64,000 bases of DNA from Aquimarina sp. BL5. GTDB taxonomy: Bacteria > Bacteroidota > Bacteroidia > Flavobacteriales > Flavobacteriaceae. Position numbers and translations under genes: made by a program. How positions within the stretch are numbered: the stretch's first letter is position 1; the number at the start of each line of letters is the position of its first letter. This document shows positions 43,328 through 52,871 of the stretch, one piece after another. The notes below the pieces were generated by a model. It saw only the letters and a program-made list of their open reading frames with translations, made no database searches and had not been told where the DNA came from. Location of the stretch: assembly GCF_003443675.1 (NCBI RefSeq), contig NZ_CP031963.1:1-64000 (forward strand). Reading direction: 5' to 3'.

Positions 43328-43884
43328 TTATAACTAGGATCTTCTGGAGCATTAGACCATAATAGGTAGTCTCCACCTAATTCTATCATTTTTTCTTTCC
43401 AAAATGTATTATAGGATTTTCCAATAATATTTTTTTCATAGGTGTTTTTTACAATCACCCATGAATTAGCCTCTAATTCTTGGAGTAATTGTTCTGCGTC
43501 CCATCCAGAATACCCCAGAAAAAAGCGAATTTCATTTGGAGTAATTTTATTTTGGGCGATTAATTCTGATACAACAGAAAAATCTCCACCCCAATAAATT
43601 CCAGAGGATATTTCTACGCTATTGGGTATTAAATCAGGAATTTTATGAATAAAATATAAGTTATCCTGTTCTACAGGTCCACCATTGTAGATTTTAAATT
43701 CAGCTTCTACTTCTGGAACCAAATCAGATAACACATAATCTAGAGGTTTATTCATAATAAAACCAATAGACCCTTGATCACTGTGATCCGCAAGAAGAAC
43801 AACCGAACGGTTAAAGGAAACATCACCAATAATAGATGGCTCTGCAATTAGAAGATGTCCTTTTCCAGGTTGAAGTGATATCAT
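43324..43884 (-). CDS. YqgE/AlgH family protein
   Basis: The 186 residues show the family pattern: LQPGKGHLLIAEPSIIGDVSFNRSVVLLADHS, GSIGFIMNKPL, NGGPVEQDNLYFIHK, and FFLGYSGWDAEQLLQEL. The fold is known from structures but the role is not; in pseudomonads AlgH influences alginate and metabolism. It is a single gene convergent with the aminotransferase. Confidence 0.93.
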   Translation of the reverse strand: MISLQPGKGHLLIAEPSIIGDVSFNRSVVLLADHSDQGSIGFIMNKPLDYVLSDLVPEVEAEFKIYNGGPVEQDNLYFIHKIPDLIPNSVEISSGIYWGGDFSVVSELIAQNKITPNEIRFFLGYSGWDAEQLLQELEANSWVIVKNTYEKNIIGKSYNTFWKEKMIELGGDYLLWSNAPEDPSYN

Positions 43885-43963
43885 TGATGGTGTAGTTTAT
43901 ACTAAAACTAAATAATTATTTCTAATAATCAAAGCGGATGCTTGATTTTTACGGGGAATCCAT

Positions 43964-43993
43964 AAAAAAAGCTCCCTAAAAAGGGAGCTTTCT
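43964..43993. terminator. Terminator of the HU gene
   Basis: AAAGCTCCCT pairs with AGGGAGCTTT around AAAA. On the minus strand it lies directly after the HU stop at 44016 and is followed by seven T. Confidence 0.85.
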
Positions 43994-44015
43994 ATAATAT
44001 CAAAAACTAATTACA

Positions 44016-44288
44016 TTAGTTAACTGAACTAGATAAATCTGCACCAGCTTTGAACTTTACAACGTTTTTAGCAGCAATCTTGATAGTTTTACCTGTTTGA
44101 GGGTTTCTACCTTCTCTTGCAGCTCTTTTAGAAACTGACCAAGAACCAAATCCTACTAAAGAAACACGATCTCCTTTTTTAAGAGAACCTTCAACATTTC
44201 CTAAGAAAGATTCTAAAGCTTTCTTTGCTGCTGCTTTTGTAATTCCAGCGTCAGCTGCCATTGCATCGATTAATTCTGTTTTGTTCAT
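44016..44288 (-). CDS. HU-family DNA-binding protein
   Basis: The 90-residue protein begins MNKTELIDAMAADAGITKAA and has the HU signature GFGSWSVSKRAAREGRNPQTG with its DNA-intercalating NPQTG. It packs and bends DNA as a dimer. The gene has a strong promoter and a terminator, as expected for an abundant protein. Confidence 0.96.
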   Translation of the reverse strand: MNKTELIDAMAADAGITKAAAKKALESFLGNVEGSLKKGDRVSLVGFGSWSVSKRAAREGRNPQTGKTIKIAAKNVVKFKAGADLSSSVN

Positions 44289-44342
44289 AATTCTGTTTTT
44301 AAATTAATTGTTGGTTAAACCAAATTTTTGTTAAACGCTCTA

Positions 44343-44372
44343 CAAATTTATACGGATTTATGATTCATGCAA
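44343..44372 (-). promoter_or_regulatory. Promoter of the HU gene
   Basis: On the minus strand TTG (44372-44370) and TAAATTTG (44350-44343) are separated by 19 bases, matching the Bacteroidota consensus. The leader to the ATG at 44288 is about 45 bases. Confidence 0.8.
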
Positions 44373-44474
44373 GGATTAGCCCAGTAAATACGGGGTTTTG
44401 TTGATAACTCAAGGTGATTGTTAATAAACAAGCAGGATTTTTATGAATTTTCTTACTCTAGTGATAGCAAGGGC

Positions 44475-45422
44475 TCAGCCCATTTTTGCGTCTTTATAAA
44501 AGGTATACCCATTAAGTAGTGCTTTAGCATCCATAGCTTTTTTCCCCGGAAGTTGGATTTTATTGAGAATAACATATCCATTTTTGACAGCCACCTTAAT
44601 CGTAGAGCCTTCAACTATGACCTTTCCAATATCAAAATTATGGTCCTGATTCTCCATTTCCGCATTATACACTTTTATTGAGATCTCTTCTCCTTTATTA
44701 TATAGAGAACACCAAGAAGCTGGATATGGGCTTAAACCTCTTATAAGATTATAAATAGAATGTATATCGTCATTCCAATTTATTTTGGTATTATCACGAT
44801 GCAGTTTATAAGCGGTTTTTAGTTCTCCTTCTTTAGGTTGCTCTTTAGTAGTTACCGTTTTATTTTCTATTACCTTAATAGTATCAATAACCAATAATGC
44901 TCCTTCTACCATTAATTTATCATGAAGGATACCTGCCGTATCTTTATCCTGTATTTTTATTTCCTTCTGAAGAATGATATGACCTGTGTCTATTTTTTCA
45001 TCAATGAAGAAAGTAGTAATACCAGTTTTTTGTTCTCCATTAATAATGGCCCAGTTAATTGGCGCAGCACCTCTGTAATCTGGGAGTAATGATGCGTGTA
45101 GGTTAAAGGTTCCGTATTTAGGCATATCCCAAACTACTTTAGGTAACATTCTAAATGCGACAACAATATTTAGATTAGCTCGTAACTCTTTTAGTTCTTC
45201 GATGAAAGCTTCGTCCTTTAGGTTTGTAGGTTGCAGTATAGGTAGGTTTTTGGATATTGCGTATTCTTTAACCGCAGATGCTCTTAGTTTTCTACCTCTT
45301 CCTGCTGGTCTATCTGGAGCAGTAATAACACCTACTACATTATAATTGTTTTCTATAATTGTCTTTAGGGTTTCTACGGCAAAATCCGGAGTACCCATAA
45401 ATAGGATTCGTAAGTCTCTCAT
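44475..45422 (-). CDS. fmt: Methionyl-tRNA formyltransferase
   Basis: The 315-residue protein starts LRILFMGTPDFAVETL and has the formyl donor site HASLLPDYRGAAPINWAI and GITTFFIDEKIDTG. A C-terminal OB-like domain follows (YNLIRGLSPYPASW). It formylates initiator Met-tRNA using 10-formyl-THF. The stop of recQ lies seven bases upstream, so the two genes share an operon. Confidence 0.96.
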   Translation of the reverse strand: MRDLRILFMGTPDFAVETLKTIIENNYNVVGVITAPDRPAGRGRKLRASAVKEYAISKNLPILQPTNLKDEAFIEELKELRANLNIVVAFRMLPKVVWDMPKYGTFNLHASLLPDYRGAAPINWAIINGEQKTGITTFFIDEKIDTGHIILQKEIKIQDKDTAGILHDKLMVEGALLVIDTIKVIENKTVTTKEQPKEGELKTAYKLHRDNTKINWNDDIHSIYNLIRGLSPYPASWCSLYNKGEEISIKVYNAEMENQDHNFDIGKVIVEGSTIKVAVKNGYVILNKIQLPGKKAMDAKALLNGYTFYKDAKMG

Positions 45423-45428
45423 TATATC

Positions 45429-47321
45429 TTATACTAGTTGATAGTTGTTGTATGGATCAATTTTTATGATGTTGTGCTCATTTAACTCTCTTAATACTTC
45501 TAGAGCAGTTTCTTCAGGACATCTTAATTGAGTTAAAATGTCTCGGGAAGATAATTGCCTTTCTTGTAAAAGATTTATAATATTATTTCTAATCTCTTTA
45601 GGATCTGTGATAGTTTTATTATTAGCAATACAGACACTACAAATTCCACAGTCTTTTGAATCTTTTTCTCCAAAGTAAGCAAGTAATTGTTTACTTCTGC
45701 ATATTGATTGGTTTTGTACAAAACCAATCATAGTTTTTACCTTATTTACTTTAGAATTTCTTAGTTCTTTAATATAAGGTTTTACTCTGTTAATAGTGTG
45801 ATCATCTTCTCTAGGAACTAAAAAAACAATATCTGCATCGGTCAATTTATGATGAAATTCAAGTAATTCTGCATCTTGTAATTTTCTTAAAACTTCAATA
45901 ACATTCGTTTCAGTAGTATTTACTTTAGAAGCAATAACGGATAGGTTAACTTTTACTTCTTCATCAAAAACACCTCCATAAGTTCGTAATATAGCTTTAG
46001 TAATTAATTCTAAATGTGGGTTTTGCTCTAAATATTTTAGAAGATGATTTCCTGTAGATGTAATGTGAATGGTACTTTTTTTAGTAAATCGCTGTGTAAA
46101 GTTAATAACACTACAGCGATCTAAAAATTGTAACGCATTGTAAGTCATTAGGGTATTTAGATTGTATGTCTTGCAAAAGCTGTTAAAATTAAAGCCGTGT
46201 ATGGATTGTTCTCCTTCACCGTAGGATATTCTGAAATAATTGGATAGTTTGCGATATACTAATTTTACAAAATCTACATCAGGTAGTACTTTAATAAATT
46301 GGTTTTGAACTCTTACAATATCATTTTCGTTTTTAAGAAGAAATGCATAAGACGTTTCTCCATTACGTCCTGCTCTTCCTGCTTCCTGAAAGTAACTTTC
46401 TATACTCTCAGGAATATTATAGTGGATAATAGTTTTTACGTTTGCTTTGTCGATGCCCATTCCAAAAGCATTAGTAGCTACCATAACTCTAACTTCTTCT
46501 GCTAACCATTGCTGGAAGCGTTTAGTTTTTTCTTTAGCGTCTACACCACCGTGATAATAGGTAGCAGCATAACCACTAGCATTTAAAAATTCGCTAATTT
46601 CTATGGCTGATTTTCGGTTACGGACATAAATAATCGAACTTCCTTGGTATCGCTTTAGAATTCGGATAAGTTTGTCATTTTTATCCAAAGTATGGTAGAC
46701 CATATATCCCAAATTGCCTCTAAAAAAAGATTGTCTGAATACTTTTGGTTGAAATAGATCTAATTCCTTAATGATATCCTCTACTACTTCTGGAGTTGCA
46801 GAAGCTGTTAGAGCAATAATGGGAACAGTCGGTTTAATCTCTCTTAGAATTTTAATTTTCTTATAAGAAGGTCTAAAATCATTACCCCATTGCGAAATAC
46901 AGTGCGCTTCATCTACTGCAATAAGGTTGATATTCATTCTTTTTAGTCGTTCTTTTACCAGATCTTGTTGAAGGCGCTCTGGTGATAAGTATAAGAATTT
47001 ATAATTACCATAAATACAATTATCCAGTAAAGTGTCTAACTCAGAATATTTAATTCCACTGGTCAATGCAATAGCTTTGATACCTTTTTGTTGCAGATGC
47101 TGTACCTGATCCTGCATTAAAGCAATCAGTGGTGATATTACAATACAGATTCCTGGTTTAAGCAGTGCAGGTATCTGAAAGCATATAGATTTCCCGCCAC
47201 CTGTAGGGAGTAGGGTAAAGGTGTCATTGTTTTCAATAACAGCATTGATAATTTCTTCCTGTAATGGTCTGAAAGTATCATAATTCCAATTTTCATGTAA
47301 TAGTTGGATTGGGGTAGTCAT
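45429..47321 (-). CDS. recQ: RecQ-family ATP-dependent DNA helicase
   Basis: The 630-residue helicase has Walker A LLPTGGGKSICFQ, VDEAHCISQWGNDFRP, ATNAFGMGIDKANV and the arginine finger QEAGRAGRNG. A zinc-binding cysteine cluster with CRSKQLLAYFGE and CGICSVC follows, then a winged-helix part. No HRDC domain is present at the C-terminus, as in many Bacteroidota RecQ copies. It unwinds DNA 3' to 5' in recombination repair. It lies between an AAA ATPase gene and fmt. Confidence 0.94.
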   Translation of the reverse strand: MTTPIQLLHENWNYDTFRPLQEEIINAVIENNDTFTLLPTGGGKSICFQIPALLKPGICIVISPLIALMQDQVQHLQQKGIKAIALTSGIKYSELDTLLDNCIYGNYKFLYLSPERLQQDLVKERLKRMNINLIAVDEAHCISQWGNDFRPSYKKIKILREIKPTVPIIALTASATPEVVEDIIKELDLFQPKVFRQSFFRGNLGYMVYHTLDKNDKLIRILKRYQGSSIIYVRNRKSAIEISEFLNASGYAATYYHGGVDAKEKTKRFQQWLAEEVRVMVATNAFGMGIDKANVKTIIHYNIPESIESYFQEAGRAGRNGETSYAFLLKNENDIVRVQNQFIKVLPDVDFVKLVYRKLSNYFRISYGEGEQSIHGFNFNSFCKTYNLNTLMTYNALQFLDRCSVINFTQRFTKKSTIHITSTGNHLLKYLEQNPHLELITKAILRTYGGVFDEEVKVNLSVIASKVNTTETNVIEVLRKLQDAELLEFHHKLTDADIVFLVPREDDHTINRVKPYIKELRNSKVNKVKTMIGFVQNQSICRSKQLLAYFGEKDSKDCGICSVCIANNKTITDPKEIRNNIINLLQERQLSSRDILTQLRCPEETALEVLRELNEHNIIKIDPYNNYQLV

Positions 47322-47334
47322 TAATGCTATACTG

Positions 47335-47940
47335 TTATTTTACGTGTTGTAATATAAAGGTACTACGTTCTTTTACATTTCCAAAAGGAACTTCAATACA
47401 ATTGTATCCAAAATCTGAATAAGTGTCTAAAAGGTGATGATAAATCTCTTGTGCTTGGTCAAAGCTTTCGTATCTTTCGTTATCAGTCTTATGAATTTTT
47501 TCCCAAGGTGGCAACACAAAAACTAAATCATATATGTTTTCTTTGCAAGCTTTTATGAAATCCATAGGACTTGATTCTTTTGCATAATTCATATACGCAA
47601 CAACATCGGGAATACCTCGATCCAGAAATACTCTTGATTGATTAACTTTTTTAGCTTCTTCAAATTGCGCTACCCGTTCTTCTAACAATTTTCGACTAAA
47701 TAGAGTGGGGTCTTCTAAAAACAGTTGATCTACACCATTTTTTTGAGCCTCTTGGATGATAGCTCTGGACACTTCTTGGTAACAAGTTTCTCCGATTTGT
47801 TCGAGGTGCTCTATAATGGTAGTTTTCCCTGTAGATGGACCTCCTGTAATAACGATTTTATAATTTGCCAAAGAAATAATTTTTGAGGCGAATTTCGGAA
47901 TTATAAAATGATTTTGAAAATACTTTGGTAAGTATACCAT
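47335..47940 (-). CDS. AAA_28-type ATP-binding protein (NadR/kinase-like)
   Basis: The product has Walker A ITGGPSTGKTT and then ETCYQEVSRAIIQEAQ and VFLDRGIPDVVAYM, the pattern of small AAA_28 ATPases related to nicotinamide riboside kinase. The role in the cell is not known. The ATG at 47940 gives 201 residues, but about 27 residues precede the conserved start of the fold (NYKIVITGG); a TTG at 47871 is another possible start. It is followed by recQ 13 bases on. Confidence 0.82.
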   Translation of the reverse strand: MVYLPKYFQNHFIIPKFASKIISLANYKIVITGGPSTGKTTIIEHLEQIGETCYQEVSRAIIQEAQKNGVDQLFLEDPTLFSRKLLEERVAQFEEAKKVNQSRVFLDRGIPDVVAYMNYAKESSPMDFIKACKENIYDLVFVLPPWEKIHKTDNERYESFDQAQEIYHHLLDTYSDFGYNCIEVPFGNVKERSTFILQHVK

Positions 47941-48053
47941 AAAGCTCTGTTAAAGTTGAATTTGTCAATCCGTATTTTTAGTAACTTCAGTAACGAAATA
48001 GTGATTATTCTCTTATTTAGACTAATTAAATACAAATCTTAAAATTTAAACTC

Positions 48054-48515
48054 ATGCCTGTTTATAAGCTAAAAGTAAATGGTCAATCGCTTTCTGTAGA
48101 AGCCGATGAAGACACGCCTCTTTTATGGGTGTTACGAGATCATTTTGATCTGGTCGGAACTAAATTCGGTTGCGGTATTGGACAATGTGGAGCCTGTACT
48201 ATTCATGCAGATGGAGTTGCGACTCGGAGCTGTTTATTAAAAGTTTCTGTTGCTACAGAAATGGAAATTAAAACAATCGAAGGTTTATCCAAAGATATTT
48301 CTCATCCAGTGCAACAAGCTTGGAAAGAGATCGATGTTCCTCAATGTGGATATTGTCAGGCAGGTCAGATTATGACTGCCGCAGCTTTTCTAGAACAAAA
48401 CTCTAATCCTAGCAGAGAAGAGATTAGAGATGCTATGAGCGGTAATATTTGTAGATGTGCTTCTTATAATAGAATAGAAAAGGCAGTACAACAAGCAGCA
48501 AGTAAAATAAGCTAA
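48054..48515 (+). CDS. 2Fe-2S subunit of a molybdenum hydroxylase (isoquinoline oxidoreductase/aldehyde oxidase type)
   Basis: The 153-residue protein carries two [2Fe-2S] domains: GTKFGCGIGQCGACTIH for the plant-type cluster and the C-terminal PQCGYCQAGQIM and GNICRCASY for the second. It passes electrons from the molybdenum site. It is the first gene of a four-gene operon with the large subunit 20 bases downstream. No FAD subunit gene is present, as in the IorAB type. Confidence 0.95.
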   Translation: MPVYKLKVNGQSLSVEADEDTPLLWVLRDHFDLVGTKFGCGIGQCGACTIHADGVATRSCLLKVSVATEMEIKTIEGLSKDISHPVQQAWKEIDVPQCGYCQAGQIMTAAAFLEQNSNPSREEIRDAMSGNICRCASYNRIEKAVQQAASKIS

Positions 48516-48535
48516 CCAATTTAAATCTCACGAAA

Positions 48536-50698
48536 ATGAAACGCATAACAACTCCTTCTGTAAGTAGAAGGTCATTTATAAGAACATCAGCTTTGGCTGG
48601 TGGAGGAATTTTGATTGGTTTTAATCTATTTCAAGCATGTAAACCAGAAGTTACTCCTCCTACCGATATTGTAGATATCGCTGATCTGAATTTTAACGAC
48701 TTTAATGCTTTTATTAAAATTGCAGATAACGGAATGGTAACTATTTTTTCGCCAAATCCAGAAATTGGACAAGGTGTAAAAACCTCTATGCCAATGCTAA
48801 TTGCAGAAGAATTAGATGTTGCTTGGAAAAATGTGCATGTTGCTCAAGGAGCATTAGATACCAAAAATTTTACCCGACAAGTCGCCGGAGGAAGCCAATC
48901 CCTTAGGCAAGGTTGGGAACCATTAAGACAAACCGGAGCCACAGCAAGACAGATGTTAGTGAATGCTGCAGCGGTAAAATGGGGTGTAGATCCTTCAACC
49001 TGTAGTACAGAGAATGGAGTTATCAAAAATAGTAATGGGGATACGCTAGGATATGGTGAAGTAGTAAAAGAAGCTGCTTCTCTGGAGATACCAGAAAGTG
49101 TAAAACTTAAAGATCCAAAAGATTTCAATATTATAGGAAAAGATATTCATAATGTAGATGTGGATAAAATAGTAACTGGTAAGTCTTTATTTGGATTAGA
49201 TTATAAGGAAGAAGGAATGGTTTACGTATCTGTTCTTAGACCGCCTGCTTTTGGAAAAAAATTACACGATTTTGATGTTACAGAGGCTAAAGAAGTCACA
49301 GGTGTAATAGATGCATTTAAATTCGGTGATAAAATCGCAGTTTTAGCAGAAAATACTTGGGCAGCAATGAAAGGTAAAAAGGCAGTGAAAGCGCAGTGGG
49401 TGAATGATTCTAAACTAGAAAACACGAAGGACCACGATAAAGCTTTGACAGATCTTTTAAATGGCAAAGAGTTTAATACAATGAGAGCTGATGGTGATGT
49501 TAAAAAGGCATTTGCAGCAGCAGATAAAGTTTTAGAAAGAGTATATGAATCTCCTTTTCTTCCGCATAATTGTATGGAGCCTATGAATTTCTTTGCGCAT
49601 GTTACGGATGAGAAAGTTAGATTAGTGGGACCTATACAAACTCCAGCGGGAACCGCCAGAAGAGTAGCTGAACTACTAGATAGAAAACCCGAAGAAGTTT
49701 CAGTTGATATGACAAGAATGGGTGGAGGTTTTGGTAGAAGGTTATATGGTGACTTTGCCTTAGAAGCTGCAGAAATATCTAATATTTCCAAAAAACCGGT
49801 GAAGGTTGTTTATTCCAGAGAAGATGATATGTCTGCAGGAATTTATAGACCTGCAATTAAATATAAGATTAGTGCTGCTATCAAAGATGGTAAGTTAACG
49901 GGGTATCATCTGAAAGAAGCTGCTGTTAATTCTAATATGTATGGATTGATTCCAAACTTTTTTCCAGCGGGAGCTGTCGAGAATTACCAGGTAGATGTAG
50001 CAAAGTATGATAGTAATATTACTATTGGAGCGTGGAGAGCGCCTTATACTAATTTCTTAGCTTTTGCAGAACAAAGCTTTTTTGATGATCTGGCAGAGTT
50101 AATGGAAGTAGATAATATTCAATTGCGATTGGATTTGTTACAAAATGTGAAAGGTAATACGGATGAACGAATACAATATTCCCCAGAACGTTTAGAAAAG
50201 GTAATTAAAACAGCAATTGAAAAATCTGAATGGGGTAAAAAACCAGAAGGAGTATATCAAGGATTTAGTTCTTATTATTGTCATAATACACATGTTGCCG
50301 AAGTGGCAGATGTAGTACTAGTAGACGATCAACCTGTTGTTAAGAAAGTGACTTGTGTTGTTGATTGCGGAATCGTAGTAAATCCGCTAGGAGCAAAAAA
50401 CCAAATTGAAGGAGGAGTTATTGATGGTATTGGTCACGCTATGTATGGAGATTTTTCTTTTAAAGATGGAGAACCACAAGACACGAATTTTGATACCTAT
50501 CGTTTGATACGAATGAATGAAACTCCTATTGTAGAAACGCATTTTATAGAGAGTAACATCGCTCCTACAGGATTAGGGGAACCGACATTACCACCGGCAG
50601 GAGCTGCAGTAGCTAATGCTATTAAAGCAGCAAAAGGAGTGAGGTTGACAAAACAACCCTTTGTTAAGAATATGGATACCAAAGCAGTGTTGGGATAG
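48536..50698 (+). CDS. Molybdopterin-binding large subunit of molybdenum hydroxylase, TAT-exported
   Basis: The 720-residue protein begins with a twin-arginine signal (SRRSFIRTSALAGGG, RR at 11-12), so the folded enzyme with its small subunit is exported to the periplasm. The molybdopterin domain shows RMGGGFGRRLYGDFALEAAEIS, GAWRAPYTNFLAFAEQSFFDDLA and the C-terminal GLGEPTLPPAGAAVANAI with the Glu that acts as general base. The IorB family oxidises aldehydes or N-heterocycles; the substrate is unknown. The XdhC gene follows after three bases. Confidence 0.94.
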   Translation: MKRITTPSVSRRSFIRTSALAGGGILIGFNLFQACKPEVTPPTDIVDIADLNFNDFNAFIKIADNGMVTIFSPNPEIGQGVKTSMPMLIAEELDVAWKNVHVAQGALDTKNFTRQVAGGSQSLRQGWEPLRQTGATARQMLVNAAAVKWGVDPSTCSTENGVIKNSNGDTLGYGEVVKEAASLEIPESVKLKDPKDFNIIGKDIHNVDVDKIVTGKSLFGLDYKEEGMVYVSVLRPPAFGKKLHDFDVTEAKEVTGVIDAFKFGDKIAVLAENTWAAMKGKKAVKAQWVNDSKLENTKDHDKALTDLLNGKEFNTMRADGDVKKAFAAADKVLERVYESPFLPHNCMEPMNFFAHVTDEKVRLVGPIQTPAGTARRVAELLDRKPEEVSVDMTRMGGGFGRRLYGDFALEAAEISNISKKPVKVVYSREDDMSAGIYRPAIKYKISAAIKDGKLTGYHLKEAAVNSNMYGLIPNFFPAGAVENYQVDVAKYDSNITIGAWRAPYTNFLAFAEQSFFDDLAELMEVDNIQLRLDLLQNVKGNTDERIQYSPERLEKVIKTAIEKSEWGKKPEGVYQGFSSYYCHNTHVAEVADVVLVDDQPVVKKVTCVVDCGIVVNPLGAKNQIEGGVIDGIGHAMYGDFSFKDGEPQDTNFDTYRLIRMNETPIVETHFIESNIAPTGLGEPTLPPAGAAVANAIKAAKGVRLTKQPFVKNMDTKAVLG

Positions 50699-50701
50699 TG
50701 T

Positions 50702-51772
50702 ATGACACACGAGTTTAAAGAAATAATAGCATCATATCATAAAGCGAGTCAGAAGGGAATCCGAGCCGTCATTGCAACAGTAGTTGATATTGACGGCTCG
50801 TCATACCGACGGCCTGGCGTAGGGATGCTTATTTTAGAAAATGGTCAAATGACTGGTGCTTTGAGCGGTGGTTGTGTAGAAAAAGAAGTATTACGACAAT
50901 CACAATCGGTTTTTATTACAGGTAGAGCGAAGATGATGACCTATAATGGTCGGTATCGTTTAGGTTGCGAAGGAATCTTATACATATTAATCGAACCTTT
51001 TTCTATAAGTTACAATACTGTTAGTACTGTACAGCAATATTTAGCTTCACGAAAACCTTTTGAGATTAAGTCTTATTATAATAAAGAAAAGGAAAGTGAT
51101 AGTTTAATGGGATCCATAGTTTCGTTTGGTGAAAGTCAAGAATTTAGATTCTCAGATTATTTTGAGTTGAGTACTTCGCAGCAAGATCCTGCTTTAGACT
51201 CTTTTGATCGTAAGATGCAACCTTGCTTCCGATTAGTTATTATCGGATCAGAACATGATGCTAAACAACTAAGTACTATTGCTAGTGCAACCGGATGGGA
51301 AGTAGAAGTGGTGAATACTCCCAAAAATCCAAAAACCTTGTCTGATTTTCCGGGAGCTCAAAAAGTATTAAATCAATCTCCTGAAAATTTAGTGATCGAT
51401 AAGGTAGATAAGCAGACTGCAATTGTCCTAATGACTCATAATTTTGCTAAAGATCTATTGTACCTGCAGTCAATTAAAGATACGCACCCGATTTATATTG
51501 GTCTATTAGGACCTTCCAGAAGAAGGGAAAAATTGCTTTCTGCCTTTATTGAATATTTTCCGGATGTGACTGATGAGTTTATGGAATGTATTCATGGTCC
51601 TGCAGGACTTAATTTAGGAGCAGAGACGCCCCAAGAAATTGCTATTTCGATTATTGCTGAAATTTTATCTGTAATTCGGAATCAGCAACCCATTCCGTTA
51701 CAAGATAAAGCAGGTGGAATTCATGGAAATGTCCAAAAGGAAACAGTTGATAGCATTGTAAATAATCGCTAA
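50702..51772 (+). CDS. XdhC/CoxI family maturation protein
   Basis: The 356-residue protein has the XdhC N-domain (VDIDGSSYRRPGVGMLILENG, GALSGGCVEKEVLRQ) and the Rossmann C-domain with VLMTHNFAKDLLYLQ and IGLLGPSRRREKLL. XdhC proteins sulphurate or insert the molybdenum cofactor into the enzyme. It is translationally close to both neighbours: three bases after the large subunit and directly before the MocA-like gene. Confidence 0.93.
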   Translation: MTHEFKEIIASYHKASQKGIRAVIATVVDIDGSSYRRPGVGMLILENGQMTGALSGGCVEKEVLRQSQSVFITGRAKMMTYNGRYRLGCEGILYILIEPFSISYNTVSTVQQYLASRKPFEIKSYYNKEKESDSLMGSIVSFGESQEFRFSDYFELSTSQQDPALDSFDRKMQPCFRLVIIGSEHDAKQLSTIASATGWEVEVVNTPKNPKTLSDFPGAQKVLNQSPENLVIDKVDKQTAIVLMTHNFAKDLLYLQSIKDTHPIYIGLLGPSRRREKLLSAFIEYFPDVTDEFMECIHGPAGLNLGAETPQEIAISIIAEILSVIRNQQPIPLQDKAGGIHGNVQKETVDSIVNNR

Positions 51773-51776
51773 GAAA

Positions 51777-52367
51777 ATTGCACATATCATTCTGGCTGCA
51801 GGATCTTCTAGTCGTTTAGGAAGTCCAAAACAGTTATTACCTTGGAAAAATTCTTCATTAATTGTTAATGAGATTGAAAAATCATTGCAACTGAGAACGC
51901 TTACAACTTTTGTTGTTTTAGGAGCTCATTTTGAAACTATTCAAAAAGAAATTAAACATTTTCCTGTAGAAATTCTTCATAATACGAACTGGGAATCAGG
52001 AATGGGAGCTTCTATTAGTTTTGGAATAGAACATATTGTTAAGAATGAAAAAAATGTTGAGGCAGTGCTCATTACTTTGGTAGATCAACCATTGATTGAT
52101 GAAGAACATTTGAATAATTTGATTTCAAAATTTAATAAAAACCAAGAGGCTATTATCGCTACATCAATGAAGGATCGAATTGGTGTTCCTGCTATATTTT
52201 CTAAGCGTTATTTTAACGAGCTTTTAGAGCTTAACGAAGATTATGGAGCAAGACAGATTATAAAAAAATATAAAGACCTTATAATCGCTACTGATGGAAA
52301 AGATAAAACTTATGATATCGATACAAAAGAGCAGTATAAAAGATTATCTGAAAGGATCAAACAGTAG
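51777..52367 (+). CDS. MocA/MobA-like molybdopterin nucleotidyltransferase, non-canonical start
   Basis: The frame contains the full nucleotidyltransferase N-terminus IILAAGSSSRLGSPKQLLPW, then VVLGAHFETIQKEI, WESGMGASISFGIEH and TLVDQPLIDEEHL, as in MocA, which makes the cytidine form of the molybdenum cofactor. In frame there is no ATG, GTG or TTG between the upstream stop (TAA overlapping the XdhC end) and the conserved motif. The ATT at 51777, five bases after the XdhC stop, is the likeliest start; ATA/ATC codons at 51762-51767 are alternatives. Starting later at 51885 would delete the catalytic loop. Confidence 0.8.
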   Translation: MAHIILAAGSSSRLGSPKQLLPWKNSSLIVNEIEKSLQLRTLTTFVVLGAHFETIQKEIKHFPVEILHNTNWESGMGASISFGIEHIVKNEKNVEAVLITLVDQPLIDEEHLNNLISKFNKNQEAIIATSMKDRIGVPAIFSKRYFNELLELNEDYGARQIIKKYKDLIIATDGKDKTYDIDTKEQYKRLSERIKQ

Positions 52368-52426
52368 ATAGAAGCATTCTGATATATGAATGAGAAGGTG
52401 TATCTTTGCCAAAAATTTTGTGATAC

Positions 52427-52720
52427 ATGAATGATGCTTCGAAATCTGAAGAATTTTATAAAAAATTAAAAGTACAATTAGCGGACACAGCTTTATGGCC
52501 GACTGCTTATTTATATAAATTTATTGTTCCTACTGATTCTGATAAAGTGAATCAAATAGAAGGTATATTTGATAATCTCGGTGCTGTAATTACTACCAAG
52601 CAATCTAAAAATGGTAAATATACCAGTGTATCTGTCAATGTACGAATGAAAAATCCAGATCACGTTATTATCAAGTATAAAGAAGTTGCAGAGAAGGTAG
52701 AAGGGGTTATTTCTTTATAA
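52427..52720 (+). CDS. DUF493 (YbeD-like) family protein
   Basis: The 97-residue protein has the small alpha/beta fold pattern of DUF493: YKFIVPTDSDKVNQIEGIF, ITTKQSKNGKYTSVSVNVRM, and DHVIIKYKEVAEKVEGVISL at the end. It is cytoplasmic and of unknown function; E. coli YbeD is structurally like regulatory ACT domains. It is a single gene. Confidence 0.85.
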   Translation: MNDASKSEEFYKKLKVQLADTALWPTAYLYKFIVPTDSDKVNQIEGIFDNLGAVITTKQSKNGKYTSVSVNVRMKNPDHVIIKYKEVAEKVEGVISL

Positions 52721-52871
52721 CTGAAATTTTTTATACACTTAAATAAGCATACTGATTTTATTTTAGTATTTTGCAAACCAATTATTGAGCAACTGAAAAG
52801 TCTACACTTTAGAAAGTCTATTTTATAACTTACCATTCCTTTTTAGAAAAGCTCATACTACTTTACATTTT

